Shown here: piece by piece, positions 52,269 through 61,274 of the stretch
Layout: each line of letters opens with the position of its first letter
Position numbering within the stretch: position 1 is the stretch's first letter
Source: JANMES01 sp038329865
GTDB taxonomy: Bacteria; Planctomycetota; Phycisphaerae; Tepidisphaerales; Tepidisphaeraceae
Direction: 5' to 3'
Length of the DNA: 64,000 nucleotides
Assembly: GCA_038329865.1 (NCBI GenBank)
Contig: JBBQNK010000019.1
Coordinates: 1-64,000, forward strand
The notes under the pieces: model-generated
The model's input: the letters and a program-made list of their open reading frames with translations, nothing else
Databases searched by the model: none
Told to the model about the DNA's origin: nothing
Translations under genes and position numbers: made by a program

Positions 52269-52736
52269 ATGCGTTTGCTGAAATGGGTTGCGCCGCTTGC
52301 GGCCGTTGCGTTGTTGATCGGTTGGTCGGGGGCTTCGCTCCGCGCGGAAGACGCGCCCGCCAAGCCCGCCGTCGGAAAAATCACCGGCACGGTGACCGGA
52401 ATCGATAAGAAGCCGGCCGGGAATGTCACGGTCAGCCTCTTCCCGCCCGCGCCCGCCAAGGCCGGCAAAGCAGGCAAGGCGAAGGCCGCCGTTAAGGCCG
52501 GCAAAGGCGAAAAGGGCGCCAAGAAGGGTCCGGAGCCCATCATGACGACCACGACCGCTGCTGATGGCACGTACACGCTGTCGGACATCGCCGTCGGCGA
52601 CTACGAGATTCAGGCCGGCAGCCGCAAGGACGCCGCCGGTTACGTCCATCAGGCCGTCTCCATCAAGGAAGGCGACGCCCTCAACGTTCCGCTGCAATTG
52701 GTGGAAGCGAAGGCGAAGAAGCCCGCCGCCAACTAA
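52269..52736 (+). CDS. Secreted carboxypeptidase-regulatory-like domain protein
   Basis: A 155-residue protein with a signal peptide (LLKWVAPLAAVALLIGWSGASLRA). The body has one Ig-like CarboxypepD_reg fold: GKITGTVTGIDKKPAGNVTVSLFPP, later DGTYTLSDIAVGDYEIQAGS. Between them a Lys/Ala-rich insertion (AKAGKAGKAKAAVKAGKGEK) replaces a loop, giving a strongly basic patch. It probably binds the cell surface or anionic polymers (inference). A strong terminator follows. Confidence 0.75.
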   Translation: MRLLKWVAPLAAVALLIGWSGASLRAEDAPAKPAVGKITGTVTGIDKKPAGNVTVSLFPPAPAKAGKAGKAKAAVKAGKGEKGAKKGPEPIMTTTTAADGTYTLSDIAVGDYEIQAGSRKDAAGYVHQAVSIKEGDALNVPLQLVEAKAKKPAAN

Positions 52737-52763
52737 ATCGGCCGGTTTCATTCGAGTGAACTT

Positions 52764-52808
52764 ACCGCTTGCGGCTTCGCGATCAACGCGAAACCGCAAG
52801 CGGTTTTT
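52764..52808 (+). terminator. Rho-independent terminator
   Basis: An 18-bp near-perfect stem (ACCGCTTGCGGCTTCGCG with CGCGAAACCGCAAGCGGT) with a short loop, then TTTTTG. It is placed 28 bp after the secreted protein gene. Confidence 0.85.
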
Positions 52809-52830
52809 GTTGCGCGCATCAGCTTGCGTT

Positions 52831-52919
52831 GAGCGGGTGCCAAAGGTCGCGGTATTCCGAGATCTGAGTTTTTCGGGGAACCTGCAGAGGTCTCGGAGTA
52901 CCGCGACCCGTGACACCCA
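52831..52919. repeat. Inverted pair with GGTCGCGGTATTCCGAGA arms
   Basis: The core arms (52845-52865 and 52888-52908) pair at 19 of 21 positions. Outer flanks (GCGGGTGCCAAA / GTGACACCCAGCG) extend the pairing. It lies in the convergent spacer between the secreted protein gene and the MBL hydrolase gene, near the terminator. Confidence 0.83.
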
Positions 52920-52970
52920 GCGATTGACCGTTTCGCACATTTCGCTTGGAACGATCCACGGAATCGCGAC

Positions 52971-53621
52971 CTACTTCGCGCCGCTCTCGATCGCCATCCT
53001 CACATAAGGATTGGATTCGAGTTCCTCGCGAAGCGTGCTCACCTCGCCGTGCCCGGGAAGCAGCCTGGTATCCAGCGGCAGTTTCATCACTCGCCGGATC
53101 GAAGCTTCCAGATCGCTGTGCTTCGAATCCGGCAGATCCGTGCGGCCGACCGACCCGCCGATGATCAAATCCCCGCCGACGAGTGTTTTTTCAGTCGGCA
53201 GATAATACATCACGTGCCCCGGCGCGTGGCCGGGAGTGAAGATCACCTCGACTGGCAGATTGCCGATCGAAAGTTTCTGCCCGTCGACGACGTTCGCACT
53301 GGCCTTGCCGGGCAGGAGCGCGAAAGGCAGTTGGAAAATGCCGGTACGCGGGTTGACGAGTTTCGGCTCATCGAGTGCATGGATCAGCACCTGGGCGTTC
53401 GGGAATCGATCCGTCACTACCTTGTGGTCGGCCGTGTGATCGAAATGCCCGTGCGTGAGCCACAGCCCGATCAGGTCGAAGCCGCGCTTAGCGACTTCAT
53501 CGAGCAGCGGCGAGACGGTGTGATCCGGCGCGTCAAACAGCACAGCCTTCTTCGTGGCCTCGTCGGCGATGACAAAGCAATTGGTCGAAGCGATGCCGCC
53601 GGTGGATTGGAGAAGAATCAT
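52971..53621 (-). CDS. MBL-fold metallo-hydrolase (glyoxalase II-like)
   Basis: A 216-residue zinc hydrolase. The HxHxDH motif reads HGHFDHTAD. The second His is in GHAPGHV, and 'GGDLIIGGSVGRTDLPDSKHSDL' with LPGHG supplies the remaining metal ligands. It belongs to the short glyoxalase II / YcbL type. Substrate is not determined. A repeat lies immediately upstream. Confidence 0.92.
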   Translation of the reverse strand: MILLQSTGGIASTNCFVIADEATKKAVLFDAPDHTVSPLLDEVAKRGFDLIGLWLTHGHFDHTADHKVVTDRFPNAQVLIHALDEPKLVNPRTGIFQLPFALLPGKASANVVDGQKLSIGNLPVEVIFTPGHAPGHVMYYLPTEKTLVGGDLIIGGSVGRTDLPDSKHSDLEASIRRVMKLPLDTRLLPGHGEVSTLREELESNPYVRMAIESGAK

Positions 53622-53632
53622 GCGGGGATTTT

Positions 53633-53714
53633 AGCCACAGATGGGGCACAGATGAACACGGATAAGAGAAAAAGAATTGTCCTTATCTGTGTCGATCTGT
53701 GCCCCATCTGTGGC
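53633..53714. repeat. Decamer-arm inverted repeat (CACAGATG unit)
   Basis: The left arm reads CCACAGATGG, GGCACAGATG, AACACGGATA. The right arm (CTTATCTGTGTCG, ATCTGTGCC, CCATCTGTGGC) mirrors it. The period is 10-11 bp and the loop 15 bp. It lies just upstream of the MBL gene start and downstream of the Gfo/Idh gene. The unit resembles 63843-63930. Confidence 0.87.
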
Positions 53715-53726
53715 AGAAATAGTTGT

Positions 53727-54779
53727 TCAAGTGCGTTCTGAAACCGGGGCGTCATCCGTGATCGGCAGGCCGATCTGTAGTCGCAATTCATCCAGCACGC
53801 GCATGTTGCCGATCGAATCGGCCCGGCTGACTCGCAAAGGAACACCATCAAAAACAGCGGCGGCAAAATCGTCCGCTTCTAACCCGTACAGATCAACGCC
53901 AGCATCGACCGTGAACGTCTCGCGCGGCGGGACGGCCGGGGCGGTGGCGTTCTTCAAGTCCATCCGTGGCGGGGTCGAGCGGGCGATCGTGTAGCTGGCC
54001 TTCTCGCGCGGCGGCTTCCAAGGCACGGGGATTTCGATGTATCCGTCGCTGCCGCTGATGTAGGCGGTGTTGTCCACGTGCAGGCTCATGCCGCACGTGA
54101 AACTCGCCAACACGCCGCTGGAAAATTCCATCACCGCCGCCGTCGCATCGTCCACGCCCATCGCGTGAAGATGCGCGACGGCCGACATCTTCGTCGGCTC
54201 GCGATTAGCGAGTAACCGTGAAAGGTTGATGCAGTAACAGCCGACGTCCATCAGCGCTCCGCCGAAGAGCGAGCGATCGAAGCGGATATTGCCGTCGATT
54301 TTTTTCGTCGCGTAGCAGAAGCTGCTGCGGATCATCTTGAGCTGCCCGATCTCGCCGCTGCGCACGCGCTCCAGCACCGCCAGCGTGAGCGGATGCGAAC
54401 GGTACATGAACGCCTCCATCAACTTCACGCCCGCCCGCTCGGCGGCGGTGAACATTTCCTCGGCCTGCACGGCGTTCACGGCGATCGGCTTCTCGCACAA
54501 CACGTGCTTGCCGCCGGCGATCGCTTCGAGCGTCCATTCGTAGTGCATCGAGTTCGGCAGCGAGATGTAGACGGCATCGACGTTCTTGTCGTCGATCACT
54601 TCGCTGTAGCTGCTGTAGGCGGTGGGGATCTTGTAAGTCTCAGCAAACCCCCGAGCGGCCTGCTCGGTACGCGATCCGACCGCAACGATCTTCCCGCGCT
54701 GGCTCGTCGCCACACCGGCCGCGAACTGCTTGGCGATATTGCCGGTTCCCAGGATTCCCCAGCGGATAGATTTGGTCAT
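53727..54779 (-). CDS. Gfo/Idh/MocA family oxidoreductase
   Basis: A 350-residue NAD(P)-dependent sugar or inositol dehydrogenase-like enzyme. The N-terminal Rossmann motif is GTGNIAKQFAAG, and the family signature EKPIAVN is present. 'SFCYATKKIDGNIRFDRSLFGGALMDVGCYCINLSRLL' covers the conserved active-site region. Planctomycetes encode many members, often for sugar modification; the substrate is not evident. It is divergent from the aminotransferase gene. Confidence 0.9.
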   Translation of the reverse strand: MTKSIRWGILGTGNIAKQFAAGVATSQRGKIVAVGSRTEQAARGFAETYKIPTAYSSYSEVIDDKNVDAVYISLPNSMHYEWTLEAIAGGKHVLCEKPIAVNAVQAEEMFTAAERAGVKLMEAFMYRSHPLTLAVLERVRSGEIGQLKMIRSSFCYATKKIDGNIRFDRSLFGGALMDVGCYCINLSRLLANREPTKMSAVAHLHAMGVDDATAAVMEFSSGVLASFTCGMSLHVDNTAYISGSDGYIEIPVPWKPPREKASYTIARSTPPRMDLKNATAPAVPPRETFTVDAGVDLYGLEADDFAAAVFDGVPLRVSRADSIGNMRVLDELRLQIGLPITDDAPVSERT

Positions 54780-54833
54780 GTAAACATCCTCGTTCCCATC
54801 TTACGCGATTTTGTTATTCTTTCCGAAAGTCTG

Positions 54834-54893
54834 GTGATTGATGAGTGGAGATTGATACAGAATTCGTGTCAATCACCACTCATCAATCATCAC
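54834..54893. repeat. Heptamer-arm inverted repeat (GTGATTG unit)
   Basis: The left arm is GTGATTG, ATGAGTG, GAGATTG, ATA. The right arm is CAATCAC, CACTCAT, CAATCAT, CAC. The 7-bp register is exact and the loop is about 10 bp. It fills most of the divergent spacer between the Gfo/Idh and argD-type genes. Confidence 0.87.
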
Positions 54894-54931
54894 ATTGAAC
54901 GAATAGCAAAATTGCACAAAAGGTTCCACAG

Positions 54932-56140
54932 ATGTCTCAGACGTCGGAAATTCTCGATCGAGCCGCCAATGTCCTTATCGGCAATTACGCGCGTTTACCG
55001 ATCGTTATGAAACGCGGCGAAGGCTCGCACCTCTGGGATACCGACGGGAAGGAGTACCTCGACCTCTTCGCCGGCTTCGGCGGGGCGGTTTTGGGGCATT
55101 GCCATCCGGCCCTGATCGAAGCGGCGACCAAGCAGGCGGCTAAGCTCTGGCACGTCGGCAATACCTTCCACACCGAGCCGCAGGTGGAGCTCGCGGAGCG
55201 GCTGAATAAGACGGCCTTCCCCGGCAAGGCGTTTTTCTGTCACAGCGGGCTCGAGGCGAATGAGGCGGCGGTCAAACTCGCGCGGCTGCGCGGGCAAATC
55301 GGCGAAAAGAAGAAGTGGAAGATCGTTTCATTCAACCGCTCATTCCACGGCCGATCGCTGGCGATGATTTCCGCCACCGGCAACCCGGCCGTAAAGGCAG
55401 GCTTCGGGCCGAACGTGCCGGGGTTCACGCAGGTGGATCTCGGTGACATGGAAGGACTGATGGCGGCGGTGGATGACGAGACGGCCGGCATTATGGTCGA
55501 GCCAATCCAGGGCGAAGGCGGGATTTATCCCGTCGATCCGCACTTCGCCGTTGAACTGCGGAAGCTGTGCGACGCCAAGGGCATCACGCTGATCTACGAC
55601 GAAGTCTGGACCGGCTGCGGCCGAACAGGCAAATGGTTCGGCCATCAGTGGCTTACCGACGCAAACGGAAAAGTCGTTCAGCCGGACATCATGACCCTCG
55701 GCAAAGCGGTGGGCGGCGGGCTGCCGGTGGGGATCATGTTCGCCAAGCCGGAAATCGCGAACCTGCTCGTCCCCGGCCGGCACGGCTGTACGCTGGGCGG
55801 CAATCCAATCTGCATTGCGGTGAGCAAGGCGATCTTCGACGTGATCGAACGTGACAACCTCGTCATGCACGCCGCGGCCATGGGCGAGCACGGCTTGGCG
55901 CGATTGCGGGCGGATAAAAAAATCGCCGGCAAAATCGCGGGCGTGCGCGGGCGAGGGCTGTTCATCGGCATCGAGTTGAAAGCCGCGCCGGAAAAGCTGG
56001 TGGAAAAGGCGTTGGACCTCGGTGTGATCTTAAACGTCACCGCCAGCAAGGTGATCCGCGTAGCGCCGGCCATCAACATCACGCTCGACGACTGGAACCT
56101 CGGCCTGACGCGTGTGATCGACTCTATCGCGGCCCTCTAA
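54932..56140 (+). CDS. argD: Acetylornithine/aspartate-type aminotransferase
   Basis: A class III PLP aminotransferase of 402 residues. It starts 'MSQTSEILDRAANVLIGNYARLPIVMKRGEGSHLWDTDGKEYLDLFAG', the usual ArgD N-terminus. GHCHPA and the PLP-binding Lys in TLGKAVGGGLPVG are present. Most likely acetylornithine transaminase in arginine synthesis, in line with argC elsewhere in the window. Other class III aminotransferases cannot be excluded. Confidence 0.88.
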   Translation: MSQTSEILDRAANVLIGNYARLPIVMKRGEGSHLWDTDGKEYLDLFAGFGGAVLGHCHPALIEAATKQAAKLWHVGNTFHTEPQVELAERLNKTAFPGKAFFCHSGLEANEAAVKLARLRGQIGEKKKWKIVSFNRSFHGRSLAMISATGNPAVKAGFGPNVPGFTQVDLGDMEGLMAAVDDETAGIMVEPIQGEGGIYPVDPHFAVELRKLCDAKGITLIYDEVWTGCGRTGKWFGHQWLTDANGKVVQPDIMTLGKAVGGGLPVGIMFAKPEIANLLVPGRHGCTLGGNPICIAVSKAIFDVIERDNLVMHAAAMGEHGLARLRADKKIAGKIAGVRGRGLFIGIELKAAPEKLVEKALDLGVILNVTASKVIRVAPAINITLDDWNLGLTRVIDSIAAL

Positions 56141-56179
56141 CCGGCACGGGAGTAACGCATGGGCAACGGATTTTCACCA

Positions 56180-57160
56180 ATGCACAAAAGATGGCTTTTC
56201 CCAGTGCTCATGGCTGGTTCGTTGATAGCGGTCCCAATTTCCGGGTGCCGCTCCAAGCCGCCAATGTTCCCGACCTCAGAACCGGCCGCGTTGATCCCGG
56301 ATGAGAATCGGCCCGTAAGCCGTCCCGCCACGCGCAACGCCGGAAAGGCGGAAAACCCGCTGCCACTCACGCTTGCCGCGCCGCCGCTGCGGATCGTGCG
56401 GCACGCGGGCAACGGGCCCAAAGACCCGCGTCCGCCGATTCAACTCGGCGCTCGGTTCGACATCTACGACATCGTCTTCCCCGCCGGTGCGGTTAGCCGC
56501 AATGATGCGTTCTGGAAGCACATCGATGAAGAAAAAATCGACCCCGGTACGTACGACGTGCTCCGCCGCAACGGCATTCGGGTGGGCATCGCCCCGGTCA
56601 GCGATTGGACCGCCATGCGCGACTTGCTCAACAATTCGCCGTCCACCACGCACTTGAGCACGGCCAGCGGGCGTGACCTGACCAATCTTGAAATCACGCT
56701 GAAGCCGGAAGTGCTGGCGCAAAGCATCTTCGTGTTCATGCCCGATCGATCGCTGGTGGGCCGAACGTTCGAACGATGCGAGAATCTTATGACGGTTTCG
56801 TTCCAGCAACTGCCGCGCAAGCCTGGGCAGTTGCGGGTGACGATGTCGCCGCGGGTGCGATCGACCCGCAAGCAGGTGATTTACACGGCGCTCGGCAACG
56901 AACATGAATACGCGTTCACGTATCCCGAGAAAGCGCTGGACGTGAACCTGCGCGCCGACGTGCCGCAGGATTTTCTGCTCGTGGTCGCGCCTTCGGAAGA
57001 GGCGAACCTGGAATCAAGCCTAGGTCGGGCGTTTTTGATGCAGGATTCGCCGACAGAAAAGCAGGAGCACGTGCTGTTCATGGTGCCGCACATGTACAAG
57101 GTTGAAGACGAGAACACGGCCGGCGCGGCTACGAATCCGCCTCCCGAACTGCCGCAATAA
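56180..57160 (+). CDS. Lipoprotein of unknown function
   Basis: From ATG 56180 (MHKRWLFPVLMAGSLIAVPI) the leader ends in a lipobox (ISGC), so the protein is a predicted lipoprotein of 326 residues. The mature part begins with Arg/Pro-rich sequence. A globular region follows with 'RPPIQLGARFDIYDIVFPAGAVSRNDAFWKHIDEEKIDPGTYDVLRRNGIRVGIAPVSDW', then a beta-rich end. No family recognised. An alternative start is 56159. Its last 32 bases overlap trpF on the other strand. Confidence 0.65.
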   Translation: MHKRWLFPVLMAGSLIAVPISGCRSKPPMFPTSEPAALIPDENRPVSRPATRNAGKAENPLPLTLAAPPLRIVRHAGNGPKDPRPPIQLGARFDIYDIVFPAGAVSRNDAFWKHIDEEKIDPGTYDVLRRNGIRVGIAPVSDWTAMRDLLNNSPSTTHLSTASGRDLTNLEITLKPEVLAQSIFVFMPDRSLVGRTFERCENLMTVSFQQLPRKPGQLRVTMSPRVRSTRKQVIYTALGNEHEYAFTYPEKALDVNLRADVPQDFLLVVAPSEEANLESSLGRAFLMQDSPTEKQEHVLFMVPHMYKVEDENTAGAATNPPPELPQ

Positions 57161-57794
57161 ACGCGGCGATTTTCGATTCGGATTTCTCTCGCTTATTATC
57201 TTTCGATTCATCGACGCCGGAACTCACATCGACCGCGAACGGCCGGATCGATCGGACGACCTGCCCGACGTTGGCCGGTGAAAGTCCGCCCGCGGCGATG
57301 AGCGGCGGCGCGCCGTTGAACGCTCCGGCGTCCTTAAGAGATCGGATCAACTCCCAGTCATTCCCCAAGCCGCTCCCGCCGATTTGGCCGGGTGATTCGA
57401 GCACCACGCCGGCAAGGTTCGGCAGCATCAGGCCCGCCAGACCGGTGAGATTGTCCTGCAAGTCTTCATCCGCGCGGAGCGACTTAAGCACCAGGGCGCC
57501 TTCCAAATCGCGAATGAACATCGCCGATTCGCCACCGTTCAGTTGCACCATGGCGGGGCGGCCGAGCGCGGCAAGGTCGCTTAAAATTTGGTCCGGTGAG
57601 GCATCGACGTACAGCAAAACCGGCGTGGCAAACGCCGGCAGCACGGCGGCAATCCGGCGAGCGTTCTCGATCGTCACGTACCGGGCCGCCTCCTCCGCGC
57701 GGACGATCCCGATCGCATCCGCCCCCAGCCGACCCGCAACGGCGGCGTCTTCGGGACGGCAAATGCCGCAGATTTTCACTCGAGTGCGAGGCAT
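57129..57794 (-). CDS. trpF: Phosphoribosylanthranilate isomerase
   Basis: The third step of tryptophan synthesis (PRA to CdRP). From ATG 57794 it is 221 residues, typical for TrpF. Motifs: the catalytic Cys in VKICGIC, GADAIG, 'VQLNGGES' (His of the common QLHG is Asn here), and 'LIAAGGLSPANVGQVV' with DVSSGVDESKG-like ending (here DVSSGVDESKDNK). The C-terminus overlaps the convergent lipoprotein gene by 32 bp. No other trp genes adjoin. Confidence 0.93.
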   Translation of the reverse strand: MPRTRVKICGICRPEDAAVAGRLGADAIGIVRAEEAARYVTIENARRIAAVLPAFATPVLLYVDASPDQILSDLAALGRPAMVQLNGGESAMFIRDLEGALVLKSLRADEDLQDNLTGLAGLMLPNLAGVVLESPGQIGGSGLGNDWELIRSLKDAGAFNGAPPLIAAGGLSPANVGQVVRSIRPFAVDVSSGVDESKDNKREKSESKIAAFIAAVREADS

Positions 57795-57802
57795 GCGTTC
57801 AA

Positions 57803-57946
57803 TTGTTGATTGCCGATTGCCGATTGTCGAGCAAATGACGGACAGCGGATCTCGGATCACGAAATTCGGATCGAAATGCCTATCTTCATTCCGCATTCCG
57901 CCATCCGAAATCCGCAATACCAATTCGCTCTCGACAATCGCCGCTC
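57803..57946. repeat. Nested heptamer repeats (GCCGATT outer, CGGATCT/ATTCCGC inner)
   Basis: The outer left arm is GTTGATT, GCCGATT, GCCGATT, GTCGAG, with a shorter right partner (CTCGACAATCGCC) near 57931-57946. Inside is a second pair: CGGATCT, CGGATCA, CGAAATT, CGGATCG (57845-57875) against ATTCCGC, ATTCCGC, CATCCGA, AATCCGC (57889-57918). Both have period 7. The arrangement looks like one element inserted into another. It lies in the divergent spacer between trpF and the rhomboid gene. Confidence 0.8.
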
Positions 57947-57967
57947 GACACCCCACAATCCCGTCGC

Positions 57968-59119
57968 ATGATCGTTCCGATCCGAACCGATAGCCGCCTG
58001 CGCGCCACGCCTTACATGAATTGGCTGATCATCGCCGTCAACGTGGTGGTGTTCGCGCTGCAGAAGCCGTTGAATCTCAATACCCGCTGGGTCCTCATTC
58101 CCGGAAATGCGCAATGGTGGAACTATCTTACGTACGCGTTTCTCCATCAGGATATTCTTCACATCGCGGGAAATATGCTGTTCCTGTACATCTTCGGGAA
58201 CAACGTAAACGACAAGATGGGTCACTCGGCGTATCTTGGATTTTACCTGGCCGGCGCGGTGTTCGCAGGGCTCGGGTTTTCGATCACCAGCAGCGGCGGC
58301 GTACTCGGCGCGAGCGGGGCTGTCTCGGCAGTTACCGGGGCGTACCTCGTGCTGTTCCCGCGGTCGAACATCACGCTGTTTTATTTCTTCATCCTCTTCG
58401 GGTTTCTCGAACTGCAGGGAATTTATGTCGTCCTGTTGTTCTTTGCTGAAAATGTCTACTTCGCCGTAACCAGCGTGCAAAGCCATGGCGGCGGGGTGGC
58501 GTACTCGGCGCACGTGGCGGGAACGATTTTCGGATTCGTCGTTACGTTGGCGCTATTGTGGATCAAGTTGCTGCCGCGGGATCAGTTTGATGTCGTCGCG
58601 CTGATTGACCGCTGGAACCGCCGCCGTCAATACCGCGACGTGGTGGCGACCGGGTACAACCCGTTCAGCTATGTGAATGCCGACTCCCGAAAGGCGCCAC
58701 CGCCGCCGAGCCCGCGCGACGAACGCATCAGCGAGCTGAGGATGGCCATTTCCAACGCGATCGGATCGCACGAGTTGGAACGCGCAGTGTCGCTGTACCA
58801 GGAATTGAAGATGCTGGACTCCGCACAGGTTTTGCCCCGACAGGCGCAGCTCGACATCGCCAACCAACTCGCCGCCCAACAACTTTACCTGCCCGCGGCC
58901 GAAGCGTACGAGCAGTTCATCCGAGCGTATCCCAAGTTTGAGCAGATGGAGCAGGTTGAACTGATGCTCGGCCTGATTTACGCGAGATATTTGGAGCAAT
59001 ACCCGCGCGCGCAACAGTGCCTGGTGCGAGCACTGGCTAAGCTGCACGGCCAGCGGGAGATCGATATGGCGAAGAATGAACTGACGCGGATCGAGTTGCT
59101 GATGGCGGGATTAAAGTGA
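57968..59119 (+). CDS. Rhomboid family intramembrane serine protease with C-terminal TPR-like tail
   Basis: A 383-residue protein. Six-helix rhomboid core: 'HIAGNMLFLYIFGNNVNDKMGH' (HxxxNxxFL), catalytic Ser116 in GASGAVSA and His182 in SAHVAGTIFG. The cytoplasmic tail after residue ~200 has helical pairs (RISELRMAISNAIGSHELERAVSLYQEL, IANQLAAQQLYLPAAEAYEQFIRAYP) like tetratricopeptide repeats. The tail is probably for partner binding. The gene starts 22 bp after the nested heptamer repeat. Confidence 0.93.
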   Translation: MIVPIRTDSRLRATPYMNWLIIAVNVVVFALQKPLNLNTRWVLIPGNAQWWNYLTYAFLHQDILHIAGNMLFLYIFGNNVNDKMGHSAYLGFYLAGAVFAGLGFSITSSGGVLGASGAVSAVTGAYLVLFPRSNITLFYFFILFGFLELQGIYVVLLFFAENVYFAVTSVQSHGGGVAYSAHVAGTIFGFVVTLALLWIKLLPRDQFDVVALIDRWNRRRQYRDVVATGYNPFSYVNADSRKAPPPPSPRDERISELRMAISNAIGSHELERAVSLYQELKMLDSAQVLPRQAQLDIANQLAAQQLYLPAAEAYEQFIRAYPKFEQMEQVELMLGLIYARYLEQYPRAQQCLVRALAKLHGQREIDMAKNELTRIELLMAGLK

Positions 59120-59124
59120 GGTAA

Positions 59125-59243
59125 ACGGTATTGGGTATTTGATATTCGGTATTAGGTTTTACGAACGACACCGTTCGCCTATGGGACACAATCCTGCAAA
59201 CCAAACACCCAATTCCTAATACCCAATAACAAATATCTGTACC
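59125..59243. repeat. Heptamer-arm inverted repeat (GGTATT unit)
   Basis: The left arm is ACGGTAT, TGGGTAT, TTGATAT, TCGGTAT, TAGGTTT. The right arm is AACACCC, AATTCCT, AATACCC, AATAACA, AATATCT. The loop is about 35 bp. It lies in the convergent spacer between the rhomboid gene and the ATPase gene. Confidence 0.85.
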
Positions 59244-59250
59244 TCCTGCC

Positions 59251-60684
59251 TCATTTTCGAAAGAACGACCTCCCTCGGCTGTTGTACTTGCTCAGCCGAT
59301 CATTCACGTACAAACCTTCGAGAATAAACTCGCCCACGCTCGCCAGGACTCCGGCATCGTCGTAATTCAGGCTCATTTCCTTCGCCAGCTTCACTGCCGA
59401 GGCGGGGAGGGATTTGATCGCCTTCATGTTCGCGACAAACTCCACCGCCGGCAGGTCGTCGCCGGTGGGGAATGTTAGATTTCCCTTGAATTGCTCGGTG
59501 ATCGCGTCGAATTCGTCCACGCCTGTCACGCGATTGAAGACGGCCTTCACCGCTTCGCCGATGAGCGACTTGATCAGCTTGTCTTCAGCGCCTTCTTCCT
59601 CGGCCAGCGTCATCTCGATCTTTCCGCGACAGCTGGCGCTCAGGAAGTTCAGGTCGCTGATTCGCGGGACGACGCGCGTCTCGCCCGTCATCAGCCCACG
59701 CCGCTCGGCGTTACTGATGACGGTTTCAGCGTTGGCGATACTCGTTCGCACGCTCACGCCGCTGGCCTGGCTCACGTGCGGGCTCGTGCGGGCGAGGCGG
59801 ACGACTTCCTCGATGACTTCCATCATGAACCGCGGCGTTTCGACGGCCACACCGCTGTCAGAGCCGTCGCTGGTGCGATCGGTGTATGCGTTGGCGTTGA
59901 CGATCTCGATTCCCTCTTCCATCGTCTCCGGGTAATGCGTGCGAATCACGCTGCCGATGCGGTCCTTCAACGGCGTAACGATTCGGCCGCGGTTGGTGTA
60001 GTCTTCGGGGTTGGCGCTGAAGACGAGGCACACGTCCAGGTTCAGCCGGATCGGATATCCGCGGATTTGTACGTCGCGCTCTTCGAGCACGTTGAACAAA
60101 CCGACCTGGATGCGCGGGGCCAAGTCCGGCAGTTCGTTGATGGCGAAGATGCCGCGGTTGCTGCGCGGGATCAGGCCGAAGTGCATCGTGCTTTCATCGC
60201 TCAGGTACCGGCCTTCGGCGTACTTCACTAAATCGATCTCGCCGATTAAATCCGCGATCGTCACGTCAGGCGTGGCGAGCTTTTCGCGATAGCGGTCGCT
60301 GCGGTGAATCCACTCGATCTTCGCATCGTCCTTCTGCTCGCTCACAATTCGCTGGCCGGCTTTGGTCGATGGGGCGATCGGGTCGTCGCTGATCTCCATG
60401 CCGCTGAGTACGGGAATCCACTCGTCGAGCAGGTCGGGCAGCATGCGGAGGATTCGCGTTTTCGCCTGCCCGCGCAGGCCTAGGAACAGCAGGTCGTGCT
60501 TGCTCAGAATGCCGTTGATGATCTGCGGGATGACGGTGTCGCGATAACCGACGATGCCCGGGAAGAGCTCTTCGCCCTTGCGCAATTTAGCGATGACGTT
60601 CCGGCGGAGTTCGTCTTTCACACTGCACGGCGAGTAGCCGGATTCTTTCAACTGGCCGAGCGTGGCGGGGCGAGGGTGAGGCAT
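59251..60684 (-). CDS. MoxR/ChlI-like AAA+ ATPase
   Basis: A 477-residue AAA+ protein of the magnesium-chelatase ChlI / MoxR type. The P-loop is atypical (GLRGQAKTRI). The Walker B region reads 'GIFAINELPDL', and 'VFSANPEDYTNRGRI' with 'LKDRIGSVIRTHYP' follows. A helical C-terminal domain has NRVTGVDEFDAITEQF. No chlorophyll genes are near, so a MoxR-like chaperone role is more likely than magnesium chelation (inference). It is not in an obvious operon. Confidence 0.8.
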   Translation of the reverse strand: MPHPRPATLGQLKESGYSPCSVKDELRRNVIAKLRKGEELFPGIVGYRDTVIPQIINGILSKHDLLFLGLRGQAKTRILRMLPDLLDEWIPVLSGMEISDDPIAPSTKAGQRIVSEQKDDAKIEWIHRSDRYREKLATPDVTIADLIGEIDLVKYAEGRYLSDESTMHFGLIPRSNRGIFAINELPDLAPRIQVGLFNVLEERDVQIRGYPIRLNLDVCLVFSANPEDYTNRGRIVTPLKDRIGSVIRTHYPETMEEGIEIVNANAYTDRTSDGSDSGVAVETPRFMMEVIEEVVRLARTSPHVSQASGVSVRTSIANAETVISNAERRGLMTGETRVVPRISDLNFLSASCRGKIEMTLAEEEGAEDKLIKSLIGEAVKAVFNRVTGVDEFDAITEQFKGNLTFPTGDDLPAVEFVANMKAIKSLPASAVKLAKEMSLNYDDAGVLASVGEFILEGLYVNDRLSKYNSRGRSFFRK

Positions 60685-60755
60685 GAGCGGGAATCTCCGG
60701 GTGTTAAGGTGACCGATGATAGGAACGATCCGGCGGTGAATCTAGCGGTGCGTGG

Positions 60756-60830
60756 GAGGACGTAGGACTAAGGATTCAGTAAGAAGTATCGCTGCGTTTC
60801 ACTAAGGCCTAGGTCCTCGGTCGCAATTCC
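60756..60830. repeat. Heptamer-arm inverted repeat (GGACTTA unit), copy 3
   Basis: The left arm reads GGACGTA, GGACTAA, GGATTCA, GTAAGAAG. The right arm reads CACTAAG, GCCTAGG, TCCTCGG, TCGC. The register is 7 bp but the arms are more diverged than in copies 1 and 2. It lies between the ATPase start and the membrane protein stop. Confidence 0.8.
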
Positions 60831-61159
60831 TATTGCTCTTCCGGCGGCGTGCGCTTCCCCGCTTCGGCCCAGGCGTCTACATATTTCGTCTGCGACCGCT
60901 TTTCCGATATTCGCGGAAAGAAAAATCGCCCGATACGGAACGTGAGCATGATGCCGGCCGCCAAAATCAGCAGCAGGATGGCGAGAATCAGGGCCGAGTG
61001 TGCGGAAAGCAGTTCCTTGTGCGGCTGATCGGCGTCGCGGAATGCATCGAGCGCCGGTAACAGGTAGTACTTGAAAATGGCCAGGAGCAGCAACACGTAC
61101 CCGACCAGAAACGCCAGCGTCGGCCAGTATGACGGACGGGATGGTTGGGGTGACGTCAT
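60830..61159 (-). CDS. Small membrane protein, two helices
   Basis: No family recognised. The 109 residues (from ATG 61159) have two helices, LAFLVGYVLLLLAIFKYYLL and ALILAILLLILAAGIMLTF. A hydrophilic charged loop (PALDAFRDADQPHKELLSA) lies between, and the tail is charged. The start could also be 61174. It is upstream of the ATPase on the same strand, but separated by a repeat. Confidence 0.55.
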   Translation of the reverse strand: MTSPQPSRPSYWPTLAFLVGYVLLLLAIFKYYLLPALDAFRDADQPHKELLSAHSALILAILLLILAAGIMLTFRIGRFFFPRISEKRSQTKYVDAWAEAGKRTPPEEQ

Positions 61160-61274
61160 TGGTTTGAACAGCAAGGCAGCAGCAGGCGCATGCGTATCCC
61201 GTCACGCCATTGTACCGAATGTCTACTCTGAACGCGGAATGACTCGCCGCGTGAACGCGTTCATGGTGAATGAA

